A DNA stretch of 64,000 bases from Roseibium sp. Sym1. Lineage in GTDB: Bacteria > Pseudomonadota > Alphaproteobacteria > Rhizobiales > Stappiaceae. How positions within the stretch are numbered: the first letter of the stretch is position 1; each line of letters starts with the position of its first letter. Below are positions 35,837 through 44,417 of this stretch, in pieces. Under the pieces are notes generated by a model, which was not told the DNA's origin, made no database searches, and was given only the letters and a program-made list of their open reading frames with translations. The stretch covers positions 2,112,501 to 2,176,500 of the forward strand of contig NZ_CP114786.1 of NCBI RefSeq assembly GCF_027359675.1. The letters are read 5' to 3'. Position numbers and translations under genes: made by a program.

Positions 35837-36457
35837 TCACTCCGCTGCCGCCTTGCCGACGGTTTCCTTGACCCCGTAACGGGCCAGGAACATGTCGACG
35901 CTTTCCTCGATGATCCGTTCCATTTCGGGCCGTTCGGTGACGCGCCCGCTGTGAATGTTCGGATAGAAGGACCGTGACTTGATGAGGCCGAGAAACTGCG
36001 TGGCGGCGAGCCCCGGGTCGTCGACATGGAGCTTGCCCTCGTTTGCGGCCCGCGCGATGAAGTCGCGGAAAACGCTGATCTTGGTCATGCGGCTGTCCAT
36101 GTCGGCTGCGAGGTCCGGATCGCGGATGGTCTCGCTCATCACCATGCGGGCGAGCGCCATGAAACAGGGATTGATCATCAGGTCGCCTTCCGCCCAGCCG
36201 AGGCGGACAAGAAGGTCGCGGATCGGCAGGTCCGGATCGTAAGGCAGCTCGAGCGCGGAATTGACCTGATCGGCCAGGCACTGGTTGATCGCCCGGAACA
36301 GAGCGTCCTTGCTTTCGAAGTGATTGTAGACCGTCCGTTTGGAGACCTGGGCACGCTCGGAGATCCGGTCCATGCTGGCACCGGCATAGCCTTTTTCCTG
36401 AAACTCCGCGATCGCCGCCACGACGATCTGTTTTTTCTTCTGATCCGATACGGACAT
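35837..36457 (-). CDS. TetR/AcrR family transcriptional regulator
   Basis: A 206-residue regulator with the N-terminal TetR HTH (about residues 10-55: IVVAAIAEFQEKGYAGASMD, RISERAQVSKRTVYNHFESKDALF) and an AefR-like C-terminal ligand domain. ATG 36457 is preceded by GGAGGGAA. It is divergent from the molybdenum hydroxylase genes; paired inverted repeats in the 181-base gap suggest it represses them and itself, relieved by an N-heterocycle or aldehyde substrate. The ligand is unknown. Confidence 0.85.
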   Translation of the reverse strand: MSVSDQKKKQIVVAAIAEFQEKGYAGASMDRISERAQVSKRTVYNHFESKDALFRAINQCLADQVNSALELPYDPDLPIRDLLVRLGWAEGDLMINPCFMALARMVMSETIRDPDLAADMDSRMTKISVFRDFIARAANEGKLHVDDPGLAATQFLGLIKSRSFYPNIHSGRVTERPEMERIIEESVDMFLARYGVKETVGKAAAE

Positions 36458-36536
36458 TGAATTCCCGTTCCCTCCTGCCACCTTTCCGGCAGGAGAATGC
36501 AAGCCCCACCCCTTTCATCCCAAAAATCAGGCCCTA

Positions 36537-36596
36537 TGTAAACTAGGGCGTTTACAGATGCAGCGTTCATGCTTACACTGCACCGTGTAGTTTACA
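36537..36596. promoter_or_regulatory. Two inverted-repeat operators between TetR and hydroxylase genes
   Basis: Site 1, TGTAAACTAGGGCGTTTACA (36537-36556), has TGTAAAC/GTTTACA arms. Site 2 has TACAC (36574-36578) / GTGTA (36585-36589) followed by GTTTACA, so TAGTTTACA here is the exact inverse of TGTAAACTA in site 1. Both lie within 100 bases of the hydroxylase start. Confidence 0.6.
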
Positions 36597-36638
36597 TCCT
36601 TTAGCCAGACAAGGCCAGCCAAAGGAGACGCCCCCCAA

Positions 36639-37100
36639 ATGTCCGTTACACTTACAATCAACGGGGAAACGCGCACGCTCGACGCCGACCCCGAAAGCCC
36701 GCTGCTGTGGGCATTGCGCGACGAACTCGGAATGACCGGCACGAAGTTCGGCTGCGGCATCGCCGCCTGCGGTGCCTGTACCGTCCATCTGGACGGGGTT
36801 CCGATCCGTTCCTGCCAGACGTTCGTCGGCGACCTCGAAGGCGCCGACATCACCACGATCGAAGGCATCAGCGACAAGGCGGCCGAAGCCGTCCAGTCGG
36901 CCTGGAACGAACTGGACGTGCCGCAATGCGGCTATTGCCAGTCCGGGCAGATCATGGCTGCAACCGCGCTTCTGGCAGAAACGCCGAAGCCGACCGACGA
37001 GGACATCGACGCTGCCATGGACGGCAATGTCTGCCGTTGCGCCACCTATGCCCGTATCCGCAAGGCGATCCACCTTGCCGCCGACAAGATGGAGGGCTGA
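36639..37100 (+). CDS. [2Fe-2S] subunit of a molybdenum hydroxylase (IorA-like)
   Basis: A 153-residue xanthine-oxidase-family iron-sulfur subunit. First cluster cysteines 39, 44, 47 and 59 ([15 protein letters not shown]...C), second cluster 97, 100, 132 and 134 (CGYC ... CRC). Length and the [13 protein letters not shown] ending match the two-subunit isoquinoline 1-oxidoreductase/aldehyde dehydrogenase group. It passes electrons from the molybdenum site to an external acceptor such as a cytochrome. The large subunit starts three bases downstream. No FAD subunit is present. Confidence 0.92.
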   Translation: MSVTLTINGETRTLDADPESPLLWALRDELGMTGTKFGCGIAACGACTVHLDGVPIRSCQTFVGDLEGADITTIEGISDKAAEAVQSAWNELDVPQCGYCQSGQIMAATALLAETPKPTDEDIDAAMDGNVCRCATYARIRKAIHLAADKMEG

Positions 37101-37103
37101 TCC

Positions 37104-39290
37104 ATGTTGCATTTGCTTCAAAAACCGCTTGAGGCCGCCAAGCCGACCCGCCGTTCCTTCCTGAAGATGTCCGCGGGAACCGTCGGCGGTCTCGTGCTTG
37201 CCATGAACCTGCCGCGCGGCACGGCCGCGGCCGCCGAAGGCGACTTCATCCAGCCGTTCGTGCATATCCGCCCGGACAACACGGTCGTGGTGCTGTCCAA
37301 GCATTTCGACATGGGCCAGGGCACCGCGTCGGGTCTGTCGACCCTGGTCGCCGACGAACTCGACGCGGCCTGGGACCAGGTCACGGTCGAGTTCGCACCG
37401 TCCAACCCGCAGGTCTACGCCAACACGCTGTTCGGCGTGCAGGGCACGGGCGGGTCGACGGCCATGGCCAACTCCTTCATGCAATACCGCCAGGCGGGGG
37501 CCGCCGCCAAGGCGATGATCGTTTCGGCCGCCGCGAAGGAATGGGGTGTGCCGGCGGGTGACATCACCGTCTCGGAAGGCGTCGTTTCGCACGGCTCCGG
37601 CAAGTCCGCGACCCTGGGTGAGCTGGCAAGCCTTGCCGCCAACGAGGATGTGCCGGCGGAGCCAGCCCTGAAGACACCCGAGCAATGGGTCTATATCGGC
37701 AAGTCCTTCCCGCGCCTTGACGTGAAGAACAAGACGGTCGGCGCGCCGAAGACCTACACGATGGACTTCCAGCGGGATGATCTTCTCGTCGCCGTTGTGG
37801 CCCGTTCGCCGCGTTTCGGCGGCAAGGTCAAGTCGTTCGACGCGAGCGAAGCGAAGAAGGTTCCCGGTGTCGTCAACGTGCTCGAGATCCCGGCGGGGGT
37901 CGCGGTCATTGCAACCTCCACCTGGCCCGCGATCAAGGGGCGGGGGCTGCTCGGGATCGAGTGGGATGACAGCGAGGCCGAGACCCGCTCCAGCGATGCG
38001 ATGATCGCGGAGCTGAAGGACATGACCGGCAAACCCGGCCTCAAGGTGCGCGAGGACGGCGATGTCGATGCGGCCCTGGCCGCCTCGGACCGGGTCATCG
38101 AAGCGGATTTCGAGTTCCCGTTCCTGGCCCACGGCGCCATGGAGCCGCTGGACATCGCGATGATGTTCGATGGGGAAACGGCCGAATTCTGGTTCGGCTC
38201 GCAGATCCAGACCATCGACCACAATGTCGCCGCCACGGTGCTGGGCATTCCGTTCGAGAAGGTCAGGATCAACACGCTGTGGGCCGGTGGCTCGTTCGGC
38301 CGGCGGGCACAGGCCGATGCCCATCCGGTGGTGGAAATCACCACGCTGGCCAAGGCGATGCAGGCGGCCGGCATGGAACCGGCGCCCGTGAAGATCGTCT
38401 GGACCCGCGAGGATGACATGGCCGGTGGCTATTATCGTCCGATGTCGGCGCACAAGATCAGGGCCGGTCTCGACGCGGACGGCAACGTGACGGCGTTCAA
38501 GTACAACATCGCCGCCAAGTCGATCATCAAGGGCACGCCGTTCGAGGCGATGCTGATGAAGGACGGCGTCGACCACAACATGACCGAGGGCGCGCATGAC
38601 ACGACCTACGCGTTCCCGCTCATGAACATGGACCAGGCTTACCAGGAGACCAAGGTTCCGGTGCTGTGGTGGCGGTCCGTCGGGCACACCCACACGGCCT
38701 ATGTCATGGAAACCATGATCGACCGTCTCGCGAAGGAAGCCGGCAAGGATCCCGTCGCCTACCGACTGGAAATGATCAAGGACGATCCGCGCAAGGTGGG
38801 TGTCCTGAAGCTGGCGGCGGAGAAGGCCGGCTGGGACACGCCGGCGCCCGAAGGCCGTTACCGCGGTGTTGCCGTGCACAAGTCCTTCGGCTCCTACGTG
38901 GCGGAAGTCGCGGAAATCTCCTTCCGCGACGACGGCACCGTGAAGGTGGAGAAGGTGACGGCGGCGGTCGATTGCGGCACCCCGATCAACCCGGACAACA
39001 TCCGGGCCCAGGTCGAGGGCGGCATCGGATACGGTCTGGGGGCGGTCCTGCGCAACCAGGTCACGCTGGCAGACGGGGTGGTCGAGGAGACCAACTTCGA
39101 CACCTACGAGCCGATCCGCATGTCCGACATGCCCGAGGTCGAGGTGCATATCGTGGCGTCGAACGAGGCTCCGAGCGGCATTGGAGAGCCGGGCACCCCG
39201 CCGATCGGCCCGGCGGTCGCCAATGCCATCGCCGCGGCCAGGGGCGAGTGGATCACCACGCTGCCGCTGGCTAAAAACGGGCTGGTGTGA
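37104..39290 (+). CDS. Molybdenum-cofactor subunit, IorB/aldehyde dehydrogenase-like, Tat-exported
   Basis: A 728-residue large subunit of the xanthine dehydrogenase family. Twin-arginine signal TRRSFLKMSAG in the first 25 residues, followed by AVxLNLPRG-type hydrophobic tail, predicts export with its small subunit as hitchhiker. Molybdopterin contacts: VQGTGGSTAMANS, the HGAMEPL segment, GGSFGRRAQADAH and the GIGEPGTPPIGPAVANA stretch with the catalytic glutamate. It oxidises an N-heterocycle or aldehyde; exact substrate unknown. Ends with a strong terminator. Confidence 0.92.
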   Translation: MLHLLQKPLEAAKPTRRSFLKMSAGTVGGLVLAMNLPRGTAAAAEGDFIQPFVHIRPDNTVVVLSKHFDMGQGTASGLSTLVADELDAAWDQVTVEFAPSNPQVYANTLFGVQGTGGSTAMANSFMQYRQAGAAAKAMIVSAAAKEWGVPAGDITVSEGVVSHGSGKSATLGELASLAANEDVPAEPALKTPEQWVYIGKSFPRLDVKNKTVGAPKTYTMDFQRDDLLVAVVARSPRFGGKVKSFDASEAKKVPGVVNVLEIPAGVAVIATSTWPAIKGRGLLGIEWDDSEAETRSSDAMIAELKDMTGKPGLKVREDGDVDAALAASDRVIEADFEFPFLAHGAMEPLDIAMMFDGETAEFWFGSQIQTIDHNVAATVLGIPFEKVRINTLWAGGSFGRRAQADAHPVVEITTLAKAMQAAGMEPAPVKIVWTREDDMAGGYYRPMSAHKIRAGLDADGNVTAFKYNIAAKSIIKGTPFEAMLMKDGVDHNMTEGAHDTTYAFPLMNMDQAYQETKVPVLWWRSVGHTHTAYVMETMIDRLAKEAGKDPVAYRLEMIKDDPRKVGVLKLAAEKAGWDTPAPEGRYRGVAVHKSFGSYVAEVAEISFRDDGTVKVEKVTAAVDCGTPINPDNIRAQVEGGIGYGLGAVLRNQVTLADGVVEETNFDTYEPIRMSDMPEVEVHIVASNEAPSGIGEPGTPPIGPAVANAIAAARGEWITTLPLAKNGLV

Positions 39291-39315
39291 CGAAACAGCA
39301 CCCGCAATGCAGAAA

Positions 39316-39339
39316 GGCCGCCTCCGGGCGGCCTTTTTT
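39316..39339 (+). terminator. Intrinsic terminator of the hydroxylase operon
   Basis: GGCCGCC-TCCG-GGCGGCC followed by TTTTTT, 26 bases after the stop codon. Confidence 0.9.
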
Positions 39340-39377
39340 GTTGTCGGTTCGCGGTATCCGGTTGCCGGGCGGTCCGG

Positions 39378-40601
39378 TCAGGAGGCGGCCAGCGCCTCCC
39401 GGTCCTTCTTGCGCATGCGTTCGGACGCCGATTTCAGCTGGCCGCAGGCGGCGAAGATGTCGCGGCCGCGCGGCGTGCGGATCGGCGAGGCGTAGCCGGC
39501 CCGGTTGACGATGTCGGCGAATTCCTCGATGCGCTCCCAGTCGGAACATTCATATTCGGAACCCGGCCACGGGTTGAACGGGATCAGGTTGATCTTGGCC
39601 GGAATGCCCTTCAGGAGGCGGACCAGATCAAGCGCATCCTGGTTGCTGTCATTGACGCCCTTCAGCATCACGTATTCGAAGGTGATGCGCTTGGCGTTCG
39701 AGAGGCCCGGATATTGCCGGCAGGCGTCGAGCAGGGCCTCTAGGTTCCATTTCTTGTTGATCGGCACCAGCACGTCGCGCAGCGCGTCGTTGACCGCGTG
39801 CAGCGAGATCGCCAGCATGCAGCCGATTTCATCACCAGTGCGGAAAATTTCGGGGACTACGCCCGAGGTCGACAGGGTGATGCGGCGCTTGGACAGGGAC
39901 AGGCCGTCGCCGTCGGAGGCGATCAGCAGTGCCTGCTTGACATTGTCGAAATTGTAGAGCGGCTCGCCCATGCCCATCATGACGATGTTGGAGACCAGCC
40001 GGCCTTCGGACGGGACAATGGCGCCCTGGGGCGTATCGGCGTCCGGGAAATCGCCCAGGCGGTCGCGCGCCATCAGGATCTGGGACAGGATTTCCTCCGC
40101 CGTCAGGTTCCGGACCAGCTTCTGGGTGCCGGTGTGGCAGAAGGTGCAGGTGAGGGTGCAGCCGACCTGGCTGGAAACACAGAGCGTGCCCCGGCCTTCT
40201 TCCGGAATGTAGACGGTCTCGACTTCCACCGGACGGCCGGCGCCGCGCGGCGGAAAGCGGAACAGCCATTTGCGCGTGCCGTCGACCGAGATCTGCTCGT
40301 CAACGATCTCTGGGCGGGCGATGCTAAAGTGATCGTCCAGTTTCTGCCGAAGGTCCTTGGCGATGTTGGTCATCTGCGAGAAGTCGGAAACGCCGCGCAC
40401 ATAGAGCCAGTGCCAGAGCTGCGAGGCGCGCATGCGCCATTGCTTCTGCGGCACGCCGATGGTGCCGAGCGCCTCGCCCAGCTCTTCCCGGGTCAGACCG
40501 ACCAGAGTCGGTTTGTCCTCGCCGGAGGCGAGCGGCGCCGCAGCGGCTGAAACGGTGGGCGCGTTCGGATTGTCCCGCGCGATGTCGAGTGTAATCGCCA
40601 T
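39378..40601 (-). CDS. rlmN: 23S rRNA (A2503-C2) / tRNA methyltransferase RlmN
   Basis: A 407-residue radical-SAM enzyme that methylates C2 of A2503 in 23S rRNA and A37 of some tRNAs. Cluster motif CTFCHTG preceded by SSQVGCTLT; other markers are [14 protein letters not shown] [39 protein letters not shown] and [12 protein letters not shown]. The methyl-carrier cysteine is expected near the C terminus (FAACGQLKS). ATG 40601 (MAITLD) is preferred over an in-frame earlier codon. IalB lies upstream on the same strand with its own terminator between. Confidence 0.95.
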   Translation of the reverse strand: MAITLDIARDNPNAPTVSAAAAPLASGEDKPTLVGLTREELGEALGTIGVPQKQWRMRASQLWHWLYVRGVSDFSQMTNIAKDLRQKLDDHFSIARPEIVDEQISVDGTRKWLFRFPPRGAGRPVEVETVYIPEEGRGTLCVSSQVGCTLTCTFCHTGTQKLVRNLTAEEILSQILMARDRLGDFPDADTPQGAIVPSEGRLVSNIVMMGMGEPLYNFDNVKQALLIASDGDGLSLSKRRITLSTSGVVPEIFRTGDEIGCMLAISLHAVNDALRDVLVPINKKWNLEALLDACRQYPGLSNAKRITFEYVMLKGVNDSNQDALDLVRLLKGIPAKINLIPFNPWPGSEYECSDWERIEEFADIVNRAGYASPIRTPRGRDIFAACGQLKSASERMRKKDREALAAS

Positions 40602-40767
40602 GTCGTGATCCGTTGTCTCATCCGGCGCAGGCAATGGCGCTCATCCAGAAACGCGGCTGCCGGGTTCCCTGAACGGCAGGGAAGACTTCAAGCGCTCCCA
40701 AAACCACAATCGGACGAAAAAATCAAGTTTTCGGGTGTGCAGGGGAGCCATGCGCCGACCGGACGCC

Positions 40768-40802
40768 AAAAGCCCGGCCGGGCGGTGATACGCCCTGCCG
40801 GG
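40768..40802 (-). terminator. Intrinsic terminator of ialB
   Basis: On the minus strand CCCGGCAGGGCG / CGCCCGGCCGGG forms a 12-bp stem with one A-G mismatch, six-base loop and a short CTTTT tail (A-run 40768-40771). Confidence 0.65.
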
Positions 40803-40839
40803 TTGAAGGAAGGTGCCGAAGAAGACGGGAAGCCGCCTG

Positions 40840-41346
40840 TCAGCGGCAGGCGCCGGCTGCAGTGTCGATGGCAGCCGTCACGCCGGACAGCGAGAACTTG
40901 TAGGTCGTCCGGGTGCCGCGGCTGGATTCGCCGTTGACCGTCATTTCGCGGCCGGCCTTCATGGCCCCGACCAGCTGCGCCTCGGTTGCGGCATTCTCCA
41001 CCCAGGCTCCGTCATTGTTGGTGAACAGCGTGAAGGCCTTGCCGTCCACATCGACGGTGACGGACGACTTGTCCTTGAACGGATAGCCGACGAGAAGGCT
41101 GGGTTCGGAGCTGACGCCCTCCGCCGGGCGGGAGGTTACGAAGAAGAAGACGTCTCCGTGATTGCGGTCGCCCGGAAGCATGGTGGTCGGTTTCGTCAGC
41201 GCATAACAGACCTTGCCGCTTCCACCGGTCAGAGCATAGGCCGCCCAATCCTTGTGTTGTTTCAGAAGCGTCGGGGTTTGCGCGAAAGCCACTGCACTCG
41301 AAACAGCAAGACCTGCGAGGGCCAGAACCAGCGATTTTGCTTTCAT
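40840..41346 (-). CDS. Invasion-associated locus B (IalB) family protein
   Basis: A 168-residue secreted protein: signal peptide MKAKSLVLALAGLAVSSAVA, FAQ cleavage. Then the IalB pattern: HKDWAAYALTGGSGKVCYALTKPT, DVFFFVTSRPAE, GYPFKDKSSVTVDVDGKAF and a final cysteine (Cys167 of AGACR) that may pair with the earlier one. IalB was named from Bartonella erythrocyte invasion, but the family is widespread in free-living alphaproteobacteria, so no virulence is implied. Start: ATG 41346 next to GGAG (41350-41353); a GTG at 41355 would add three residues. Confidence 0.85.
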   Translation of the reverse strand: MKAKSLVLALAGLAVSSAVAFAQTPTLLKQHKDWAAYALTGGSGKVCYALTKPTTMLPGDRNHGDVFFFVTSRPAEGVSSEPSLLVGYPFKDKSSVTVDVDGKAFTLFTNNDGAWVENAATEAQLVGAMKAGREMTVNGESSRGTRTTYKFSLSGVTAAIDTAAGACR

Positions 41347-41608
41347 CATCTCCACACCGTTTGGATTAGAGTTTCCGTCAAATTTAATTCAATAGCCGTC
41401 TGGCATATAAACCTTGCTTTAATGATAACTTAAAGCGGGTTACGAAAGGGTTGAAGCCCGGCAACCGATATTTGTGTCTTCGACGTCCATGTTGTCCAAA
41501 CGCTGTTACGGTTAAACGCGGCGACAGTGTGGCAGAGCCCCTGTGCCCCCTTTCGAAATGTGCCGAACCTGCTAAAGATTAGGTCGGGACACCGAATGTC
41601 CAATCGAC
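41347..41608. other. Divergent regulatory region upstream of ialB and the sigma-factor gene
   Basis: The ialB promoter must lie in the AT-rich stretch 41360-41440. The rest, to 41608, shows no gene; it would hold the sigma-factor promoter, for which I cannot name a clear -35/-10. Confidence 0.4.
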
Positions 41609-41716
41609 ATGAACCATGAAGGCACGATGTTCTACCACGACAAAACCGGTCGGCTTTTTCACCTTCGCAAGCTTTCTCCCGGGATCACGCTGATCCGGGG
41701 AATGGCAGGGAGTTGA
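41609..41716 (+). CDS. Small ORF before the ECF sigma gene, possible leader peptide
   Basis: ATG to TGA, 35 residues (begins MNHEGTMFYHDKTGRLF). It ends eight bases before the TTG start of the sigma gene, and its termination zone contains the sigma gene ribosome-site region. No strong ribosome site is seen for itself. It could be a leader that couples translation, or non-coding; no homologue recognised. Confidence 0.3.
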   Translation: MNHEGTMFYHDKTGRLFHLRKLSPGITLIRGMAGS

Positions 41717-41723
41717 GCGGCTC

Positions 41724-42290
41724 TTGGCGCAGACGCACCACTATTCCGATCTTATCGTCAAGGTGGCCACGGACCGGGACAGGGCAGCCTTTGTCGAGCT
41801 GTTCGACCATTTCGCGCCACGCCTGAAGGGTTACCTGATGAAGCAGGGGGCGGAGGAAGCCCTTGCGGAAGAGATTGCCCAGGATGTCATGGTCACCCTG
41901 TGGCGGAAAGCCGAGCTGTTCGACCCCGGCAAGGCATCCGCCAGCACCTGGCTCTACCGGGTCGCACGCAACCGTCGCATCGACCGGCTCAGACGGCAGA
42001 AAACGGCGGAACTCGACCCGGAGGAACCCTCGCTGCAGCCGACGCCGCTGCCCGATGTCGCGGACGAAATGGATGCGCGGCTCCGGGAGGAGCGCGTGCG
42101 CTTGGCGATGGAACAGTTGCCCGACGAGCAGAAGGAAGTCGTCCGGCTTGCCTTTTTCATCGGCCAGTCCCACAGCGAGATCGCGGAAGAGACCGGCTTG
42201 CCGCTTGGAACCGTCAAGTCGCGGATCCGGCTTGCCTTCGGCAGGCTGCGTCAGCTGATCGAGGCCGACGAGGCCGTCGATGTGGACTAG
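41724..42290 (+). CDS. ECF sigma factor (sigma-70 family)
   Basis: A 188-residue ECF-type sigma factor. Region 2 (about residues 18-90) has DRAAFVELFDHFAPRLKGYL and the -10 recognition WLYRVARNRRIDRLRR; region 4 (about 130-180) has LAMEQLPDEQKEVVRLAFF and the HTH HSEIAEETGLPLGTVKSRIR. Start codon is TTG 41724. Such factors are normally kept by an adjacent anti-sigma; here the next gene, overlapping by 11 bases, is a D-Ala-D-Ala dipeptidase with no anti-sigma-like part. It therefore may be controlled elsewhere or directly at transcription. Confidence 0.9.
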   Translation: MAQTHHYSDLIVKVATDRDRAAFVELFDHFAPRLKGYLMKQGAEEALAEEIAQDVMVTLWRKAELFDPGKASASTWLYRVARNRRIDRLRRQKTAELDPEEPSLQPTPLPDVADEMDARLREERVRLAMEQLPDEQKEVVRLAFFIGQSHSEIAEETGLPLGTVKSRIRLAFGRLRQLIEADEAVDVD

Positions 42291-42999
42291 GCGGGCCGTT
42301 CTTGCGCTTGCCGTCTTTGCCGGTTGTTCCCTGCAGGTGCAGGCCGGCGCCCTGCCTGAAGGCTTTGTCTATCTGCGCGACGTCGTTCCCGACATTCACC
42401 AGGACATGCGCTATGCCTCGCGCCGGAATTTCATGCGCAGGCGCCTGCCCGGTTACGGCGCGGGCGAATGCGTGCTGACACAGGCGGCGGCGCGGGCGCT
42501 CGGCAAGATCCAGAATGCGGCGGTTGCATCCGGCTACTCACTCGTGGTTTTCGACTGTTACCGGCCTCAAGGCGCGGTGGATGCCATGGTGGCCTGGGTT
42601 CGGCAGGGAAAAGGCACGGACCCGGACTACTACCCCAATGTGCCCCGGTCCGAGTTGATCCGGCAGGGCTATATCGGCGCCAAGAGCAGCCACGCCCGAG
42701 GTTCCACGGTCGACGTGGCTCTGGACCTTCTGGACGAACAGGAAGCGGGATCGAAACAGGTCTGCCGCCGCCGCGACCGCGGGACGGTTGATTTCGGAAC
42801 GCCGTTCGACTGTTTCGATCCGGCCAGCAGGACGGACTCACGCGCGGTGTCCGAACGCGCGCGCGAATACCGCAATACGCTGGTGGGCCTGATGCGAAAG
42901 GGCGGTTTCAGGAACTATCCGGGCGAATGGTGGCACTTCACGCTTGAGGACGAACCGTTCCCGAACCGCTCGTTCGGCTTTGCCATAACGCCGCGATGA
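42280..42999 (+). CDS. D-alanyl-D-alanine dipeptidase (M15, VanX/DdpX type)
   Basis: A 239-residue exported zinc peptidase. Signal peptide at residues 1-23 (with a cysteine in AVFAGCS that might be a weak lipobox). Zinc and catalytic motifs: SSHARGSTVDVAL (SxHxxGxAxD type, His and Asp ligands) and GEWWHF (catalytic Glu and third ligand His); VVFDCYRPQGAV is also family-typical. It hydrolyses D-Ala-D-Ala, recycling peptidoglycan parts; vancomycin resistance is not implied, as no vanH/vanA is nearby. ATG 42280 overlaps the sigma gene by 11 bases, so the two are coupled. Confidence 0.88.
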   Translation: MWTRRAVLALAVFAGCSLQVQAGALPEGFVYLRDVVPDIHQDMRYASRRNFMRRRLPGYGAGECVLTQAAARALGKIQNAAVASGYSLVVFDCYRPQGAVDAMVAWVRQGKGTDPDYYPNVPRSELIRQGYIGAKSSHARGSTVDVALDLLDEQEAGSKQVCRRRDRGTVDFGTPFDCFDPASRTDSRAVSERAREYRNTLVGLMRKGGFRNYPGEWWHFTLEDEPFPNRSFGFAITPR

Positions 43000-43014
43000 T
43001 GCGCCGGCGAGGTG

Positions 43015-44355
43015 TCAGTCGGCAAAGACCGGGATCAGTTCGGACACCGCCGTGTCCGTGTATTTCGATCCGGGAAAGACCGAGCCGATCTCGAATTCCA
43101 TCCAGGTGACCTCAAGCGGCGAGCCGAACGAGAACCGGCTTTTGCGCATGTTGTCCGGCAGGTCGAGCCGTTGACTGCTGCCGTCCGACAATCGCAGTGT
43201 CGCGCTGCGCACGCGCGCATTCTTGGCGTAGATGTCCTGGTTCTTGGCATAGCCGTTGACGAGCTCGAAACCTGACAGGAGGCGGGGACGGTCGAAGGTG
43301 ATCAGGAGTTTCTGTCCCGCACCGTTGCCCGAAACGCCTTCCACCCAGGCCGTCGACAGGTTTCCGTCGAACAGATTGCCGGGGCCGTACCGGTTGCCGT
43401 ATTGCGGATCGAGAACCGAACTTGCGCAGAAGCGAAGGCTGCTGCCGGCAAGGGAGGCGGTGCGGCAGAAGTCCCGGGTATAGTGCGGTGCCGGCTGGTG
43501 CTGCGGTTCCGTCCGGCTGACCGTGATCTGGCTGGCGCCGCCGGAGGCCGGGCCGGACGTGTCGGGAAGCGCCGCGGCGGCCTCCGGCCCCTCTCCGGAA
43601 CGGCCGCCGAAATAGAATTCACCGATCAGCGCCTCGTTGAGCCACGGCAGCTGGCGTTCTCCCGTCGACAGGTAGACACTTTCGCGGACCTTGCCCATCA
43701 GGTGCCGGACCTCGAGGTCCGGGGTGCCGATCAGCCGCGCCAGGGCTTCGGTGAACGGGCTGTTGCTGCCGGAGCCGTCCAGGGCAACATCACCCGGAGA
43801 GGTGGCAAAGGCGATCATCATGCCGGCGGCATTGGCCTCCAGCCGCGCCAGGCCGTTGGCCGCGCCCCGGGAGAGGGACCGGGGCAGGGGATTGTTCCGG
43901 CAGGCATCGAAAAACACCAGTTTCAGGCGCGCTCCGGAAATTTCCATGATTTCCAGGAGGTCGTTGGCCTTGAGCGCCTGCGCCGGCAGATCGGTGGAGG
44001 CCTCGATCTGGGCATCGACCGGCAGCAGCCAGTTCTGGCCATTCACCTGCACGCCGTGACCGGCATAGAACACCAGGGCGACGTCGGCGCCCTCGGAGTT
44101 GCGGCCGAAACGGGTCAGGCCTTCCCGGAAGGCCCTGCGGTCGCCGTCGATGATCCGGACGACGTCAAAACCCAGCCCGGTCAGCTTGTCCGCGATCAGG
44201 TTGGCGTCGTTGGCAGGGTTGCGCAGCGCCGGCATTGCCTGGTAGGCGCCATTGCCGATGACCAAGGCGGTTTTTGCGGCGGCGAGCACCGGTCCCGGCA
44301 GGGCGAAGCTCAACAGGAGCATCAGCCCCGCCACACATTTCATTGTTCCGTTCAT
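43015..44355 (-). CDS. Secreted caspase-like (C14, orthocaspase/metacaspase type) protein with C-terminal glycan-binding-like domain
   Basis: A 446-residue exported protein. Signal peptide about 1-26, then a caspase p20-like domain: ALVIGNGAYQAMPALRNPAND, His100 in FYAGHGV and Cys152 in FFDACRNNP complete the dyad. After a Gly/Ser/Pro linker (about 255-300) comes a Cys-containing beta-domain with FDGNLSTAWVEG and GFELVNGYAKNQD, resembling the discoidin-like NADase-type glycan-binding domain. Substrate is unknown; the export signal suggests an envelope role. ATG 44355 follows GGGAGG by six bases. Single gene, convergent with the dipeptidase. Confidence 0.85.
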   Translation of the reverse strand: MNGTMKCVAGLMLLLSFALPGPVLAAAKTALVIGNGAYQAMPALRNPANDANLIADKLTGLGFDVVRIIDGDRRAFREGLTRFGRNSEGADVALVFYAGHGVQVNGQNWLLPVDAQIEASTDLPAQALKANDLLEIMEISGARLKLVFFDACRNNPLPRSLSRGAANGLARLEANAAGMMIAFATSPGDVALDGSGSNSPFTEALARLIGTPDLEVRHLMGKVRESVYLSTGERQLPWLNEALIGEFYFGGRSGEGPEAAAALPDTSGPASGGASQITVSRTEPQHQPAPHYTRDFCRTASLAGSSLRFCASSVLDPQYGNRYGPGNLFDGNLSTAWVEGVSGNGAGQKLLITFDRPRLLSGFELVNGYAKNQDIYAKNARVRSATLRLSDGSSQRLDLPDNMRKSRFSFGSPLEVTWMEFEIGSVFPGSKYTDTAVSELIPVFAD

Positions 44356-44417
44356 TCCATGCCTCCCGCAGCAAGGCAAAGAAAACCGCCGGGCGTGCCT
44401 GAAAGCAAGTTGAATTT

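Noticed and set aside
36573..39149. 858-codon minus-strand frame opposite the molybdenum hydroxylase genes
   Set aside because: Antisense shadow with no domain, while the plus strand has intact cofactor motifs in both subunits.
42280..42999. VanX-type gene as vancomycin resistance
   Set aside because: No vanH, vanA or vanS/R nearby; free-standing dipeptidases of this type serve peptidoglycan recycling.
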